Numbered from the stretch's first letter, positions 41,064 to 50,345 are shown. The stretch is DNA of 64,000 nt from CAYFZO01 sp964347615 (GCA_964347615.1 CAYFZO010000009.1:1-64000); one strand, 5' to 3'. Made by a program: numbers and translations. Notes: a model not told the origin generated them from the sequence alone.

Positions 41064-41276
41064 TTAAGGAAGCCTCTCGAGCCCTGCCATTCCGATCAGG
41101 GTGGCGGTGTAGAGGCCGATAGCAGACAGAGTCAAAAGAAGCGCGCCGATAAAGATGCCGGCGATCCACTTGATAACACCTTCTTTGACGTCCTTGAGCT
41201 TTTGATCAAGCTTCTGGTCGAGCCTTTGCTCAAGGTTTCTGATCTCTTCGTGAAATTGTTCAGAAGTAATTTCCAT
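41064..41276 (-). CDS. Small coiled-coil/membrane protein, type 2, copy 2
   Basis: 70 residues, FHEEIRNLEQRLDQKLDQKL, then KDVKEGVIKWIAG and a membrane helix (IFIGALLLTLSAIGLY). Differs from 37956-38156 by one additional QKLD tetrapeptide and a few substitutions. Separated from the main cluster by the FGE-like gene and IS fragments, so the cluster was probably contiguous or duplicated around them. Confidence 0.65.
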   Translation of the reverse strand: MEITSEQFHEEIRNLEQRLDQKLDQKLKDVKEGVIKWIAGIFIGALLLTLSAIGLYTATLIGMAGLERLP

Positions 41277-41319
41277 TATTAATGTCTCCTGCTAAGCCTG
41301 CAGGCCCCTGCGGGAGACC

Positions 41320-41701
41320 CCACGGAGTTGCGGAAAATCGAGGTGGTGCAGCCTCAATCACATCGTTTTCAGTATAGTGCAACCGCTGCCGCCCGTAAGA
41401 AAGGTTTCTGCCGCGGTCGAGATAGTTCGGCGTCCCATCCCAATCATTATCTCGGCTGCGCGGGTTCAGCAGCTCGCTGCTGTTTCTGGACGGGCCGTAG
41501 TTATATCCACTTGATACCGTCCGGCGCCGAACGGATGCGCGAGCGGACATAGGTTCGGTCGCTGCGGTAGTAGCCGCGAACAAAGACGTCTTCTGCCTAT
41601 GGCACCGCAATTGGCATGACAGCAGTGCCAGTGACCGTTGTCAGGAGAGCGAGGGTTAAGAACAACCTCGCTGTCCTGTTTTTTGTGTGATATTTATGCG
41701 T
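41320..41701 (-). pseudogene. Decayed gene for a small exported protein
   Basis: The minus strand reads a signal peptide (RTARLFLTLALLTTVTGTAV), a TAG stop, then EDVFVRGYYRSDRTYVRSRI with RSAPDG, a frame change, and YNYGPSRNSSELLNPRSRDND. The VRGYYRS..TYV..H/R.RS.PDG pattern is that of small exported proteins of unknown role. The start codon position holds ACG after an AGGAG site. Three lesions make it a pseudogene. Confidence 0.6.
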
Positions 41702-41842
41702 TTTAGGTGCTCCTGGAGTGTGAATTTAGTGTGTGATATTTGTGCATAGTTGTGAATGAGGATTCTACGGGACCTCGCCCGGAGCTATTTTCCTGTCTCA
41801 GTCAGGTGACGGAGGTTACTGATTTTAATTTTCTACAAGTAG

Positions 41843-41871
41843 TTGATAATGCAACGCCGAAAGCCTAAATA
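41843..41871 (+). promoter_or_regulatory. Probable promoter of the 41935 gene
   Basis: TTGATA, 17 bp, TAAATA, followed by a GGCGCA-TTA-TGCGCC hairpin at about 41880-41894 and an AGAGGAAA ribosome-binding site 3-4 bp before the ATG at 41935. Confidence 0.5.
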
Positions 41872-41934
41872 TGGTATAAGGCGCATTATGCGCCCCGTGG
41901 AGATGAAATAAAACCCCCTACCATAGAGGAAAAC

Positions 41935-42159
41935 ATGATATCACCAGAAGATGAAATAAAGAGCCTATATGACAAGATGCAGGTGCTTGAAAGGCGTGTT
42001 GAGGGCTTTGTCGCTAAGGGCAATCAAAAAGCGGACAAAGTCGAAGAGAGGCTTCACGGTTTGCACACGCGCACGACTCGTTGGGGCATGGGAGTCTTTT
42101 TTGTATCTTTGCTCATCCTTGCGATGGTCGGAGGAGCGGTCATAGTCGCTTACATTTGA
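41935..42159 (+). CDS. Small coiled-coil/membrane protein, type 3
   Basis: 74 residues: SPEDEIKSLYDKMQVLERRVEG as N-terminal heptads, then RTTRWGMGV and one membrane helix (FFVSLLILAMVGGAVIVAYI). Good ribosome-binding site and promoter. Same plan as types 1 and 2 but unrelated in detail. It converges with the 42174 gene (14-bp gap). Confidence 0.65.
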   Translation: MISPEDEIKSLYDKMQVLERRVEGFVAKGNQKADKVEERLHGLHTRTTRWGMGVFFVSLLILAMVGGAVIVAYI

Positions 42160-42173
42160 GACTGCGGTGGCGA

Positions 42174-42395
42174 CTATCGCACCAGCGCAAAAATCGTAGC
42201 ATAGACTCCAACAGCGCTTAATCCCGCTAAGATAAAGACGCCTGCGGTGGCGAGCATCCACCTAAACAAAGTGGGCTCATCCTGGTCAATTAAACGCTCC
42301 AACTCATCAAATCTTTTATTGACTTCTCCAAGCTCATTAGTTTTTCTTTCAATGTCTTGAAGTTTTTTATGCAGAGTGTCAAGTGTAATCTTCAT
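42174..42395 (-). CDS. Small coiled-coil/membrane protein, type 4
   Basis: 73 residues: TLDTLHKKLQDIERKTNELGEV heptads, DELERLID, then one membrane helix (WMLATAGVFILAGLSAVGVYATIFAL). An AAGCTCC stretch (GGAGCTT on the minus strand) serves as ribosome-binding site. Seventh member of the small-protein group in this 4.5-kb region. Confidence 0.65.
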   Translation of the reverse strand: MKITLDTLHKKLQDIERKTNELGEVNKRFDELERLIDQDEPTLFRWMLATAGVFILAGLSAVGVYATIFALVR

Positions 42396-42523
42396 GGAAA
42401 GCTCCTTATAGTTTTCGCGCGTTTAGGTGTGTGTCTTGTCATCACTAATCTTTCTTCACACACTCAAACGTCGCAGGCGCGTACATATTATTATACACAC
42501 TAATTTTTACTTGTAGCAGTACC

Positions 42524-42572
42524 TGTGTAAGGAGCACATATAACTGTCCGGTTTTCTGATGGTTTTTCCACA
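42524..42572 (+). mobile_element. IS-B end fragment
   Basis: GTAAGGAGCACATA-TAACTGTCCGGTTTTC and GGTTTTTCCA recur at 62205-62280. Repeats of the form AGCACATAAACTGTCCGG are terminal sequences of an insertion element family. The following ATG at 42593 reads a basic peptide too degenerate to call a transposase. The remaining 42396-42825 gap shows nothing else recognisable. Confidence 0.5.
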
Positions 42573-42825
42573 CCCTGACAGGAGGAAAGCCCATGAGACG
42601 GACACTTTGGCTACAGGAGACCCGACTACCGAGGAAACGCCGGTTGCTGCGTAGAGTCCGCCGCACAACCGCCCGCCGGAAAGCACCCCCGAGGTGCCTT
42701 GCAGCAAGCAAGACAAAAGCGGACATTTCTATTTGCTGCTAACAGCGTCCGCAGGGACGCTCTCCGACAGGAAAGGCGCCGTTGCAGCCTTTTATAATGC
42801 CGGTATCAAAACGGGTTTCTTCCTC

Positions 42826-43758
42826 ATGGAATTTATACGCGGCGTTCACAATCTGCGCCCCCGTCACCGCGGGTGCGTGGCGGCTTTCGGCGGCTTCGAC
42901 GGGCTTCATGCAGGCCACCGAGCGGTCATCGAGCGCGCACAGGCTGCGGCGAAAGCGGGGACGCACCCTGCAACCGTCGTGCTGTTCGAACCGTTGCCTC
43001 GGGAATTCTTCGACGCGCCGAACGCGCCGGGGCGGTTGTACCCGTTACGCGAGCGGGTTTCGATTCTCGCCGGGCTGGGGGTCGAACGCGTCGTCTGCCT
43101 GAAATTCAACGCGCGGCTTGCGGCGATGCGGGCGGAAACGTTCGTCGAACGGATCTTGGCGGGCAAGCTCGGGGTGCACACGTTGGTCGTCGGAGACGGT
43201 TTTCGTTTCGGGCAAGCTCAGACCGGCGACGTTTCGTTGCTCGAGGCCGCCGCGACCAAGCACGGGTTTGCGGTCGAGTGCGTGGACGCCGTGACGAGCG
43301 ACGACGGCGAACGCATCAGCAGCACGCGGGTCAGGGCGGCGCTGAAAGACGCCGACTTCGAGTCGGCGGAGCAGCTGCTCGGACGCGCTTACCGCGTGAG
43401 CGGGCGGGTCAAGCACGGCGACAAGCGCGGCGAACGGCTCGGCTTTCCGACCGCGAATCTGGCGCTCGGTCGCCGCCCGCCGCCGTTGCACGGCGTGTTC
43501 GCGGTCGCGGTCGAGGGCGCCGCCGCCGAAACGTTGCCGGGCGTCGCCAATGCGGGACGTCGTCCGACGTTCGACGGCGGCGGGTTCTGCTTTGAAGTCC
43601 ACCTCCCCGGGTTTTCGGATAATCTATACCGGCGGCGGTTGCACGTACGCCCTTTAGCGAAAATCAGAGACGAACGGCGCTTCGACACCGTCGAGGCGCT
43701 CAAATCCCGCATCAAGGAAGACGTCGAAGCTGCGATGGAACTGGCCCGCCTCCGATAA
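42826..43758 (+). CDS. ribF: Bifunctional riboflavin kinase / FAD synthetase
   Basis: 310 residues from MEFIRGVHN; upstream codons are spurious. N-terminal adenylyltransferase domain with FGGFDGLHAGHRAV and ISSTRVR; C-terminal flavokinase domain with RLGFPTANL and GVANAGRRPTF. Makes FMN and FAD. It starts the conserved ribF-ileS-lspA-ispH order. Confidence 0.96.
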   Translation: MEFIRGVHNLRPRHRGCVAAFGGFDGLHAGHRAVIERAQAAAKAGTHPATVVLFEPLPREFFDAPNAPGRLYPLRERVSILAGLGVERVVCLKFNARLAAMRAETFVERILAGKLGVHTLVVGDGFRFGQAQTGDVSLLEAAATKHGFAVECVDAVTSDDGERISSTRVRAALKDADFESAEQLLGRAYRVSGRVKHGDKRGERLGFPTANLALGRRPPPLHGVFAVAVEGAAAETLPGVANAGRRPTFDGGGFCFEVHLPGFSDNLYRRRLHVRPLAKIRDERRFDTVEALKSRIKEDVEAAMELARLR

Positions 43759-43786
43759 AGACGGCCTGCAATCAGGCCTCCCGTAA

Positions 43787-46618
43787 GTGAACCCGAAAAA
43801 AGCAAACGCCTACAAGGACACGCTGAACCTGCCGCACACCGAATTCCCGATGCGCGGCAATCTCGCCAAACGCGAGCCCGAGATCCTGGCCCGCTGGGAC
43901 GAACTCGGGCTTTACGAACTGGTGCGTGCGCGGCGCAAGGGTCGCCCGCGCTTCATCCTGCACGACGGCCCGCCGTACGCCAACGGCGATATCCACATCG
44001 GCCACGCGGTCAACAAGGTGCTCAAGGACGTCGTGGTGAAAAGCCGCTTGCTCGACGGTATGGACGCTCCGTTTGTGCCGGGCTGGGATTGTCACGGCTT
44101 GCCGATCGAGCTGGAGGTCGAGAAACGCCTCGGCAAGCCCGCGGGCGCACAGGAAAAAGCGAGGTTCCGCGAAGCGTGTCGCGGTTACGCCCGCGAACAG
44201 ATGCAACGCCAGCGCGCCGATTTCATCCGCCTCGGCGTGCTCGGGGACTGGGCGAACGCGTATCTGAGCATGGAACCGCGCGTCGAAGCCGACGTCCTGA
44301 GAACGCTGGGACGAATCATCGCCAACGGCTATTTCGTCAAGGGCGCACGACCCGTTTATTGGTGCTTGGAATGCGAGTCGGCGCTGGCTGAAGCCGAAGT
44401 CGAATACCACGCCAAAGCCTCGACGACGGTCGACGCGCGCTTTCCCGTGATCGACGCGGGCGACCTTGCACGTCGCTTCGGCGCGGCGGATGCAGCGGAC
44501 GCGTCCGTCGCAATCTGGACGACGACGCCGTGGACCTTGCCGGCCAACCGCGCGGTCGCGGTCCATCCGGAATTCAAGTACGCGCTGGTTGATACCGGCG
44601 CCGGCCTGCTGGTGCTCGCCGCCGATCTTGCCGCCGACTGCCTTGAACGTTACGGTGCGGCACAACCTAAGCCGGTCGCCGAGTGTCCGGGTCGCCAGCT
44701 CGAAGGTCTGCGACTGCGCCACCCGTTCTACGAGCGTGAAGTGCCGGTGGTGCTTGCCGATTACGTGACGCTCGACGCGGGCACGGGCGCGGTGCACACC
44801 GCGCCGGCGCACGGCGAAGACGACTACCGCACCGGTCAAGCCTACGGGCTGCCGGTCGACGATCCGCTCGACGGACGCGGCGTGTTCAGAGACTCGGTCG
44901 AACGCTTCTCGGGCGTACACGTCCGCAAAGCCGACGCCGAGGTGGTCGAAGTGCTGCGCAAAGCGCAAACGTTGTTGCATACGGCGCCGCTCGAGCACAG
45001 CTATCCCCATTGCTGGCGGCACAAGACGCCGGTGATATTCCGCGCGACGCCGCAATGGTTCATCCCGATGGACGCCTCGCCCGGCGACGCCCGGGCGTTG
45101 CGCGAGGCGGCGCGCGAAGCGTGCGCCGAGGTGCGTTGGGTGCCGGGCTGGGGCCGCGAGCGCATCGAAGGCATGCTCGAAAGCCGCCCGGATTGGTGCG
45201 TGTCGCGCCAAAGGAACTGGGGCGTGCCGATTGCGGTGTTCGTCAACCGCGACACCGGGAAGCTGCACCCCGACGTCGTCGAACACGTCGAGGCGGTTGC
45301 GACCCGCATCGAACGCGACGGCGTTCAAGCTTGGTTCGACCTCGACCCGGCGGAACTGCTCGGCGAGGACGCCGCGGCATATCAGAAGGTCACCGACGTG
45401 CTTGACGTGTGGTTCGACTCGGGCGCCACCCATGCTTGCGTACTCGACCGCCGCGAGGAATTGTACGCCCCTGCCGACCTGTATCTCGAAGGCTCCGACC
45501 AGCACCGCGGGTGGTTCCAGTCGTCGTTGCTGGTGTCGATGGCGTACCGCGGCGCGGCGCCCTACCACTCGGTGCTGACGCACGGCTTCGTGGTGGACGC
45601 CAAAGGACAGAAGATGTCGAAGTCCAAAGGCAACGTGGTCGCGCCGCAGAAAGTCGCCGGCACGCTCGGTGCCGACGTCCTGCGGCTGTGGATCGCAGCG
45701 ACCGACTTCAGCGCCGAGATGGGGGTCTCCGACGAAATACTCAAACGCACCAGCGACGCGTACCGGCGCATCAGGAACACCGCACGCTACATGCTTGCGA
45801 ACCTGAACGGCTTCGAGGTCGGGATGCGCCTCCCGCCGGACGAGATGCTGTCGCTCGACCGCTGGGCGCTCGACCGCGCGGCGCGGGTCCAAGACGAGGT
45901 CCGCCGAGCGTACGACGACTACGCGTTCCATCGTATCTATCAGCGCATCCACAACTTCTGCGTGGTGGATATGGGCGGGTTCTATCTCGACGTCATCAAG
46001 GATCGCCTGTACACGACGCAGGCGGACAGCCGTGCGCGACGCTCGGCGCAGACCGCGATGTTCCACCTTGTCCACGCTTTGGCACGCTGGCTTGCACCGA
46101 TCGTGAGCTTCACCGCCGACGAAATCTACCGTGCGATTCCGGGCGCCGAACACGAAACGGTGTTCCTGTGCGAATGGCACGAGGGCTTGGCGCGGCTCGG
46201 CGACGACGCCGCGTTGACCGCCGATGAATGGGGAAGGGTGCTCGAACTGCGCAGCCAAATCGAGAAGCAGCTGGAAACCTTGCGCGAGACCGGTGCAATC
46301 GGCTCCGCGCTGGACGCCGAAGTCGAGATTTTCTGCGACGGCAAGGACCACGAGCTGCTGACCGGACTCGACGACGAACTGCGCTTCGTGCTGATCACCT
46401 CGGACGCCGTCGTCGGCGACGGCGACGCACGTCCCGACGACGCGGTGATGACCGACGAGAACGTCTGGGTGCACGTTGCCGCAAGCGACAAGGACAAATG
46501 CGAACGTTGCTGGCATCGGCGCGCCGACGTCGGCGCCGACCAAGCGTTCCCGGGCGTCTGTTCCCGCTGCGTCCGGAACCTGCGCCCCGGCACAGGCGAG
46601 GAACGTCGTCATGCGTAA
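43787..46618 (+). CDS. ileS: Isoleucyl-tRNA synthetase
   Basis: 943 residues with a GTG start. Class I signature HIGHAVNK, the KMSKSKGN loop, and the C-terminal zinc site (CERCWHR and CSRCVRN). Overlaps lspA by 8 bp. A long open frame on the opposite strand is a shadow. Confidence 0.98.
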   Translation: MNPKKANAYKDTLNLPHTEFPMRGNLAKREPEILARWDELGLYELVRARRKGRPRFILHDGPPYANGDIHIGHAVNKVLKDVVVKSRLLDGMDAPFVPGWDCHGLPIELEVEKRLGKPAGAQEKARFREACRGYAREQMQRQRADFIRLGVLGDWANAYLSMEPRVEADVLRTLGRIIANGYFVKGARPVYWCLECESALAEAEVEYHAKASTTVDARFPVIDAGDLARRFGAADAADASVAIWTTTPWTLPANRAVAVHPEFKYALVDTGAGLLVLAADLAADCLERYGAAQPKPVAECPGRQLEGLRLRHPFYEREVPVVLADYVTLDAGTGAVHTAPAHGEDDYRTGQAYGLPVDDPLDGRGVFRDSVERFSGVHVRKADAEVVEVLRKAQTLLHTAPLEHSYPHCWRHKTPVIFRATPQWFIPMDASPGDARALREAAREACAEVRWVPGWGRERIEGMLESRPDWCVSRQRNWGVPIAVFVNRDTGKLHPDVVEHVEAVATRIERDGVQAWFDLDPAELLGEDAAAYQKVTDVLDVWFDSGATHACVLDRREELYAPADLYLEGSDQHRGWFQSSLLVSMAYRGAAPYHSVLTHGFVVDAKGQKMSKSKGNVVAPQKVAGTLGADVLRLWIAATDFSAEMGVSDEILKRTSDAYRRIRNTARYMLANLNGFEVGMRLPPDEMLSLDRWALDRAARVQDEVRRAYDDYAFHRIYQRIHNFCVVDMGGFYLDVIKDRLYTTQADSRARRSAQTAMFHLVHALARWLAPIVSFTADEIYRAIPGAEHETVFLCEWHEGLARLGDDAALTADEWGRVLELRSQIEKQLETLRETGAIGSALDAEVEIFCDGKDHELLTGLDDELRFVLITSDAVVGDGDARPDDAVMTDENVWVHVAASDKDKCERCWHRRADVGADQAFPGVCSRCVRNLRPGTGEERRHA

Positions 46619-47066
46619 GTGGCTGGCCCTGTCCGGCGTCATCGCGGCGGTCGACCAACTCAGCAAGCTCGTCGCGGACTCGCGGCTGAGCTTGCACGAG
46701 CCGATCGCAATCGCGCCGCACTTGAACCTGACGCTGGTGTACAACCCCGGCGCCGCGTTCAGCGTTCTCGGCGACGCGGGTGGCTGGCAACGCTGGGTGC
46801 TTCTCGGCGTCACCGTCGCGGTGTGCGCGTTTCTCTACCATTGGCTGAAGCGGCTCGAGCCCGGCGAAACCTGGTCGGCTGTCGCGATCACCGCCATCAT
46901 CGGCGGTGCGCTCGGCAACGCGATCGACCGCCTGGCCTACGGCTACGTGGTGGACTTCATAGACCTGTATTACGGCGATTACCACTGGCCGGCGTTCAAC
47001 GTGGCCGACGCGGCGATTACGGCGGGCGCGGCGGCGTTGATTCTGATTGCCGCCAAGAACGGCTAA
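46611..47066 (+). CDS. lspA: Lipoprotein signal peptidase
   Basis: 151 residues, four membrane helices. The aspartic-protease motifs are NPGAAFS, GNAIDRLAYG (catalytic Asp) and FNVADAAI (second Asp). Cleaves prolipoproteins such as those in the lpoB block and at 52542. Start overlaps the ileS stop. Confidence 0.96.
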   Translation: MRKWLALSGVIAAVDQLSKLVADSRLSLHEPIAIAPHLNLTLVYNPGAAFSVLGDAGGWQRWVLLGVTVAVCAFLYHWLKRLEPGETWSAVAITAIIGGALGNAIDRLAYGYVVDFIDLYYGDYHWPAFNVADAAITAGAAALILIAAKNG

Positions 47067-47104
47067 AATCGGCAACGGTCATCAGGCCCGACGGAGGCAC
47101 TAAA

Positions 47105-48052
47105 TTGCAGATTGACTTGGCCAACCCTCGAGGGTTCTGCGCCGGCGTTGACCGGGCGATCGGCGTCGTCGAACGCGCGCTCGAGACTTTCGGCGCACCG
47201 GTGTACGTCCGCCACGAGGTCGTGCACAACCGCTTCGTGGTGGACGACCTGCGAAGCCGAGGCGCGGTCTTCGTGCAGGAACTCGACGAAGTGCCGGAAA
47301 ACGCCATCGTCGTGTTCAGCGCGCACGGCGTGGCGTCGTCGGTGCGCGACGCCGCGAAACGCCGCGGCCTCAGGGTGCTTGACGCGACCTGCCCACTGGT
47401 AACCAAAGTGCATCTGGAAGTCATGCGCTACAACGACGAAGGACGCGAGACCATCTTGATCGGCCACGCCGGCCACCCCGAGGTCATGGGCACGATGGGG
47501 CAGTACGACCGCTCGCGCGGCGGCGACATTTACCTGGTCGAGTCGATCGCCGACGCACGAAGCCTGACGGTCAGGCGCCCCGAGCACTTGGCGTTCGTCA
47601 CGCAAACGACCCTGTCGGTTGACGACACCCGCCGGATCATCGAAGTGCTCAAGGCGCGGTTCCCGAAAATCGTCGGCCCGCGCAAGGACGACATCTGTTA
47701 CGCGACGCAGAACCGTCAAGACGCGGTCAAACGGCTCGCCGGCGATTGCGACCTGGTGCTAATCGTCGGGTCGGCCAACAGCTCGAACTCAAACCGCCTG
47801 CGGGAAATCGCGACGAACCGCGGCATCGAAGCCTATCTGGTGGACACGCCCGACGCCGTCGAAGACCGCTGGCTCGAAGACAAACGCCGCATCGGCGTGT
47901 CGGCCGGCGCGTCGGCGCCGGAAGCGCTGGTCCAGGAAATCGTCGCGGCCGTCGCCGAACGAGGAAACTACGAAGTCAACGAATTGCCCGGCGTCGAGGA
48001 AAAGATCACCTTCCCGTTGCCGCGGCAACTGCGCCCGGCTGAGGCCGGCTAA
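47105..48052 (+). CDS. ispH: 4-hydroxy-3-methylbut-2-enyl diphosphate reductase
   Basis: 315 residues with a TTG start preceded by GGAGG (47093-47097). Last enzyme of the MEP isoprenoid pathway. The three [4Fe-4S] ligands are seen in GFCAGVDRAI, DATCPLVTK and DICYATQNRQ, plus SANSSNSNRL for substrate binding. The fkpB gene often found between lspA and ispH is missing. The last 148 bp are duplicated at 48368. Confidence 0.96.
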   Translation: MQIDLANPRGFCAGVDRAIGVVERALETFGAPVYVRHEVVHNRFVVDDLRSRGAVFVQELDEVPENAIVVFSAHGVASSVRDAAKRRGLRVLDATCPLVTKVHLEVMRYNDEGRETILIGHAGHPEVMGTMGQYDRSRGGDIYLVESIADARSLTVRRPEHLAFVTQTTLSVDDTRRIIEVLKARFPKIVGPRKDDICYATQNRQDAVKRLAGDCDLVLIVGSANSSNSNRLREIATNRGIEAYLVDTPDAVEDRWLEDKRRIGVSAGASAPEALVQEIVAAVAERGNYEVNELPGVEEKITFPLPRQLRPAEAG

Positions 48053-48061
48053 GCGGCGAGT

Positions 48062-48367
48062 TCAACGCCAGATTTCGCCCGGCGTGCGACGCCCTCGGGA
48101 ATCCAACGTCAGCACCGCGTCGGTGTCGCGCTCGGGCGTTGCGGTCAACCTCACGCAAACGCCGAGGTTCGCTTCGCAGGCGGCGACCGAAAGCCGGTAA
48201 TGCCCACGTGCCGACGTCGCCGCCCCTTCACCGTCCAACCCCAGTTCTTCCAATTCGCCGGTATAGACAAGCTCACGCGCGTAGTAGCGGTGTTCGAGAT
48301 TCATCACTTCAAGCAGCTTCGCGCGCCCGTCGAGGTGACGCAAGTGCTGCGCGTGCTTGCGATACAA
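48062..48367 (-). pseudogene. 3' fragment of pilE (duplicate)
   Basis: Matches codons from about LYRKHAQHLRH to the stop of the intact pilE at 48525 with a few substitutions. It lacks the leader, the N-terminal hydrophobic helix and the prepilin cleavage site, so it cannot make a pilin. Created by the 463-bp tandem duplication. Confidence 0.9.
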
Positions 48368-48515
48368 CGGCGCGTCGGCGCCGGAAGCGCTGGTCCAGGA
48401 AATCGTCGCGGCCGGCGCCGAGCGAGGAAACTACGAAGTCAACGAATTGCCCGGCGTCGAGGAAAAGATCACCTTCCCGTTGCCGCGGCAACTGCGCCCG
48501 GCTGAGGCCGGCTAA
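48368..48515 (+). pseudogene. 3' fragment of ispH (duplicate)
   Basis: Equals the last 148 bp of ispH (offset 463 bp) with a few substitutions, starting within the GASAPEALVQ codons. No start codon. The junction with the pilE fragment at 48368 has a 3-bp overlap (CGG). Confidence 0.9.
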
Positions 48516-48524
48516 GCGGCGAGT

Positions 48525-48929
48525 TCAACGCCAGATTTCGCCCGGCGTGCGACGCCCTCGGGAATCCAACGTCAGCACCGCGTCGGTGTCGCGCTCGGGC
48601 GTTGCGGTCAACCTCACGCAAACGCCGAGGTTCGCTTCGCAGGCGGCGACCGAAAGCCGGTAATGCCCACGTGCCGACGTCGCCGCCCCTTCACCGTCCA
48701 ACCCCAGTTCTTCCAATTCGCCGGTATAGACAAGCTCACGCGCGTAGTAGCGATGTTCGAGATCCATCACTTCAAGCAGCTTCGCGCGCCCGTCGAGATG
48801 GCGCAGGTGCTGCGCGTGCTTGCGATACAACGGAGTCGCCGCGGCGACCAGCGTCGCGACGACGGCAACCGCGACCATCAGCTCGATCAGGGAAAAGCCG
48901 CGCGTCGTCCTTGTCGCAAAAAATCTCAT
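48525..48929 (-). CDS. pilE: Type IV minor pilin, PilE-like
   Basis: 134 residues. Prepilin leader ending in TRG, then the N-methylated helix FSLIELMVAVAVVATLVAAA with the Glu5. The C-terminal part has a Cys pair (AACEANLGVC). Last gene of the leftward fimT-pilV-pilW-pilX-pilE run; it overlaps the pilX stop by 4 bp. PilY1, normally between pilX and pilE, is missing. Confidence 0.88.
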   Translation of the reverse strand: MRFFATRTTRGFSLIELMVAVAVVATLVAAATPLYRKHAQHLRHLDGRAKLLEVMDLEHRYYARELVYTGELEELGLDGEGAATSARGHYRLSVAACEANLGVCVRLTATPERDTDAVLTLDSRGRRTPGEIWR

Positions 48930-49363
48930 CGGACGAAACGGAACACCCCGGCGTCCGCGTCGAACAACCCGTGGGCGACGGCTTCTCCGCCGCCCGCGTG
49001 CGTTGTGCGCGCGGCAATCAGAAAGCGCCCGGGCGCGACGTGCTGTGCGATATAGGCCGCGGTAACCCCCGGCGCGGCACTGGTCGCGGCGGCAACCCGA
49101 CGTGCGTTTCGCCAATCGCACCGCGGCGGGCATCCGGGAGTGAACGCTTGTGCGTGCTTTCCCGAAGCAGCGCCGGCGGCGGCGACCAAGACGCCGACCG
49201 CTTCGGCGCGCAATACCGCCCGGCGCGCGAGCGCCGCGGCCAGCTCAGACTGATGACCGGTGCGCTCAAGGCCCGCAAGCGACAGCACCGTCGTCACCGT
49301 GACCAGCGTCAAGGTCAGCACCAGGACGCTGCCTCGGACCTTACAAGGCAACGCTGAATTCAT
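48926..49363 (-). CDS. pilX: Minor pilin assembly protein, PilX-like
   Basis: 145 residues. A hydrophobic N-terminal segment (GSVLVLTLTLVTVTTVLSLAG) followed by LERTGHQSELA, like PilX. The consensus Glu5 is absent, as is common in PilX. Assigned mainly by its place between pilW and pilE. Starts within the pilW 3' end. Confidence 0.75.
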   Translation of the reverse strand: MNSALPCKVRGSVLVLTLTLVTVTTVLSLAGLERTGHQSELAAALARRAVLRAEAVGVLVAAAGAASGKHAQAFTPGCPPRCDWRNARRVAAATSAAPGVTAAYIAQHVAPGRFLIAARTTHAGGGEAVAHGLFDADAGVFRFVR

Positions 49364-50345
49364 GGTCGGCCGTCAGGTATTCGTCGGACGCGACGTCGAG
49401 AGGCAACAACGCACCGACGCCTTCCCCGAACAAGTGCAGCGCCTTGCCCGGCAACATTCGGGCGCTTCGTTCGCGGGCGACGGCGGCAAGTCCCAAGTCA
49501 AGCAGCATCGCCCGCCCCGCAAACGGACCGCGGACCAGACGGACCCGCCCCGCCGCGTCCGCGACGCCCGCCCGCGCGTGCAACAGCACGACGCCGGTCG
49601 TCATTTCCTCGCTCCTCATCCTGGGCGTCGTGCCGTTCTTCGTCTTCGTCACGACCAGCCGTTCGCGGTACAACGAACGGCTGCCGCCGGAAGCCTTGAC
49701 CGAGAACGCAACCGGCCGGTACGGCGCGACGAACGCAGCACCGGTGAAACGATGCCCTTCGGGGCCACAGCCGCCGACGGCAAAAGGTGAAGTGCAGTTG
49801 CCCGGATGAACCCGCGGGCCGGCATCGTAGCCGAGGACGCGACCACCATCGCGGGTTCGCGTCAGCTGCAACAGCACCGTGACGGCGTCGTCGCAGACGA
49901 CGACCAAGTCGCCGCGTTCGAATTCGCCCGCGTGAGTGAGCGCCAGTTGCGATTCCGCAGGGTCGTGTCCCGCGAGCGGCACCGGTGCGCCGACCGTCAG
50001 AACGACGATTTCATCGCCGCCCTCGCCCGCGGGCGCGACCTGCACCGGTGCGGCGAACAAGCGCAACCACGGCGTCGAAGCGCTTGTGTGCACCAGATTG
50101 AAACGCCGTCCGCGCGGCCCGCACGGCGTCCTGCCGGCGTTTTGCAGCTCGTCGACGAGGACGCGTTCGGCGATGAACAAGGTCTCGACCAACTCGTTGC
50201 GGCTTTCGGCATAAGCGTTTGCCGCAACCCCGCGCTGGTACAAAGCAAGCAGCGCGACCAGAAGTGCGGCACCCAAGCTCGAAGCGAGCAAGGTTTCGAC
50301 CAGCGTGATGCCCGCGCGGCGGGAACTAGCGTGCCGGCAAGACAT
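49341..50345 (-). CDS. pilW: Minor pilin, PilW-like
   Basis: 334 residues. Leader ending RRAG then ITLVETLLASSLGAALLVAL with the conserved Glu5. A long C-terminal domain with several cysteines, as in PilW. It primes type IV pilus assembly together with FimT/U, PilV and PilX. Confidence 0.83.
   Translation of the reverse strand: MSCRHASSRRAGITLVETLLASSLGAALLVALLALYQRGVAANAYAESRNELVETLFIAERVLVDELQNAGRTPCGPRGRRFNLVHTSASTPWLRLFAAPVQVAPAGEGGDEIVVLTVGAPVPLAGHDPAESQLALTHAGEFERGDLVVVCDDAVTVLLQLTRTRDGGRVLGYDAGPRVHPGNCTSPFAVGGCGPEGHRFTGAAFVAPYRPVAFSVKASGGSRSLYRERLVVTKTKNGTTPRMRSEEMTTGVVLLHARAGVADAAGRVRLVRGPFAGRAMLLDLGLAAVARERSARMLPGKALHLFGEGVGALLPLDVASDEYLTADHEFSVAL

Noticed and set aside
43772..46813. 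A 1013-codon open frame on the minus strand opposite ileS
   Set aside because: It mirrors ileS and ends in lspA; the composition is that of an antisense shadow in GC-rich DNA, with no family motif.
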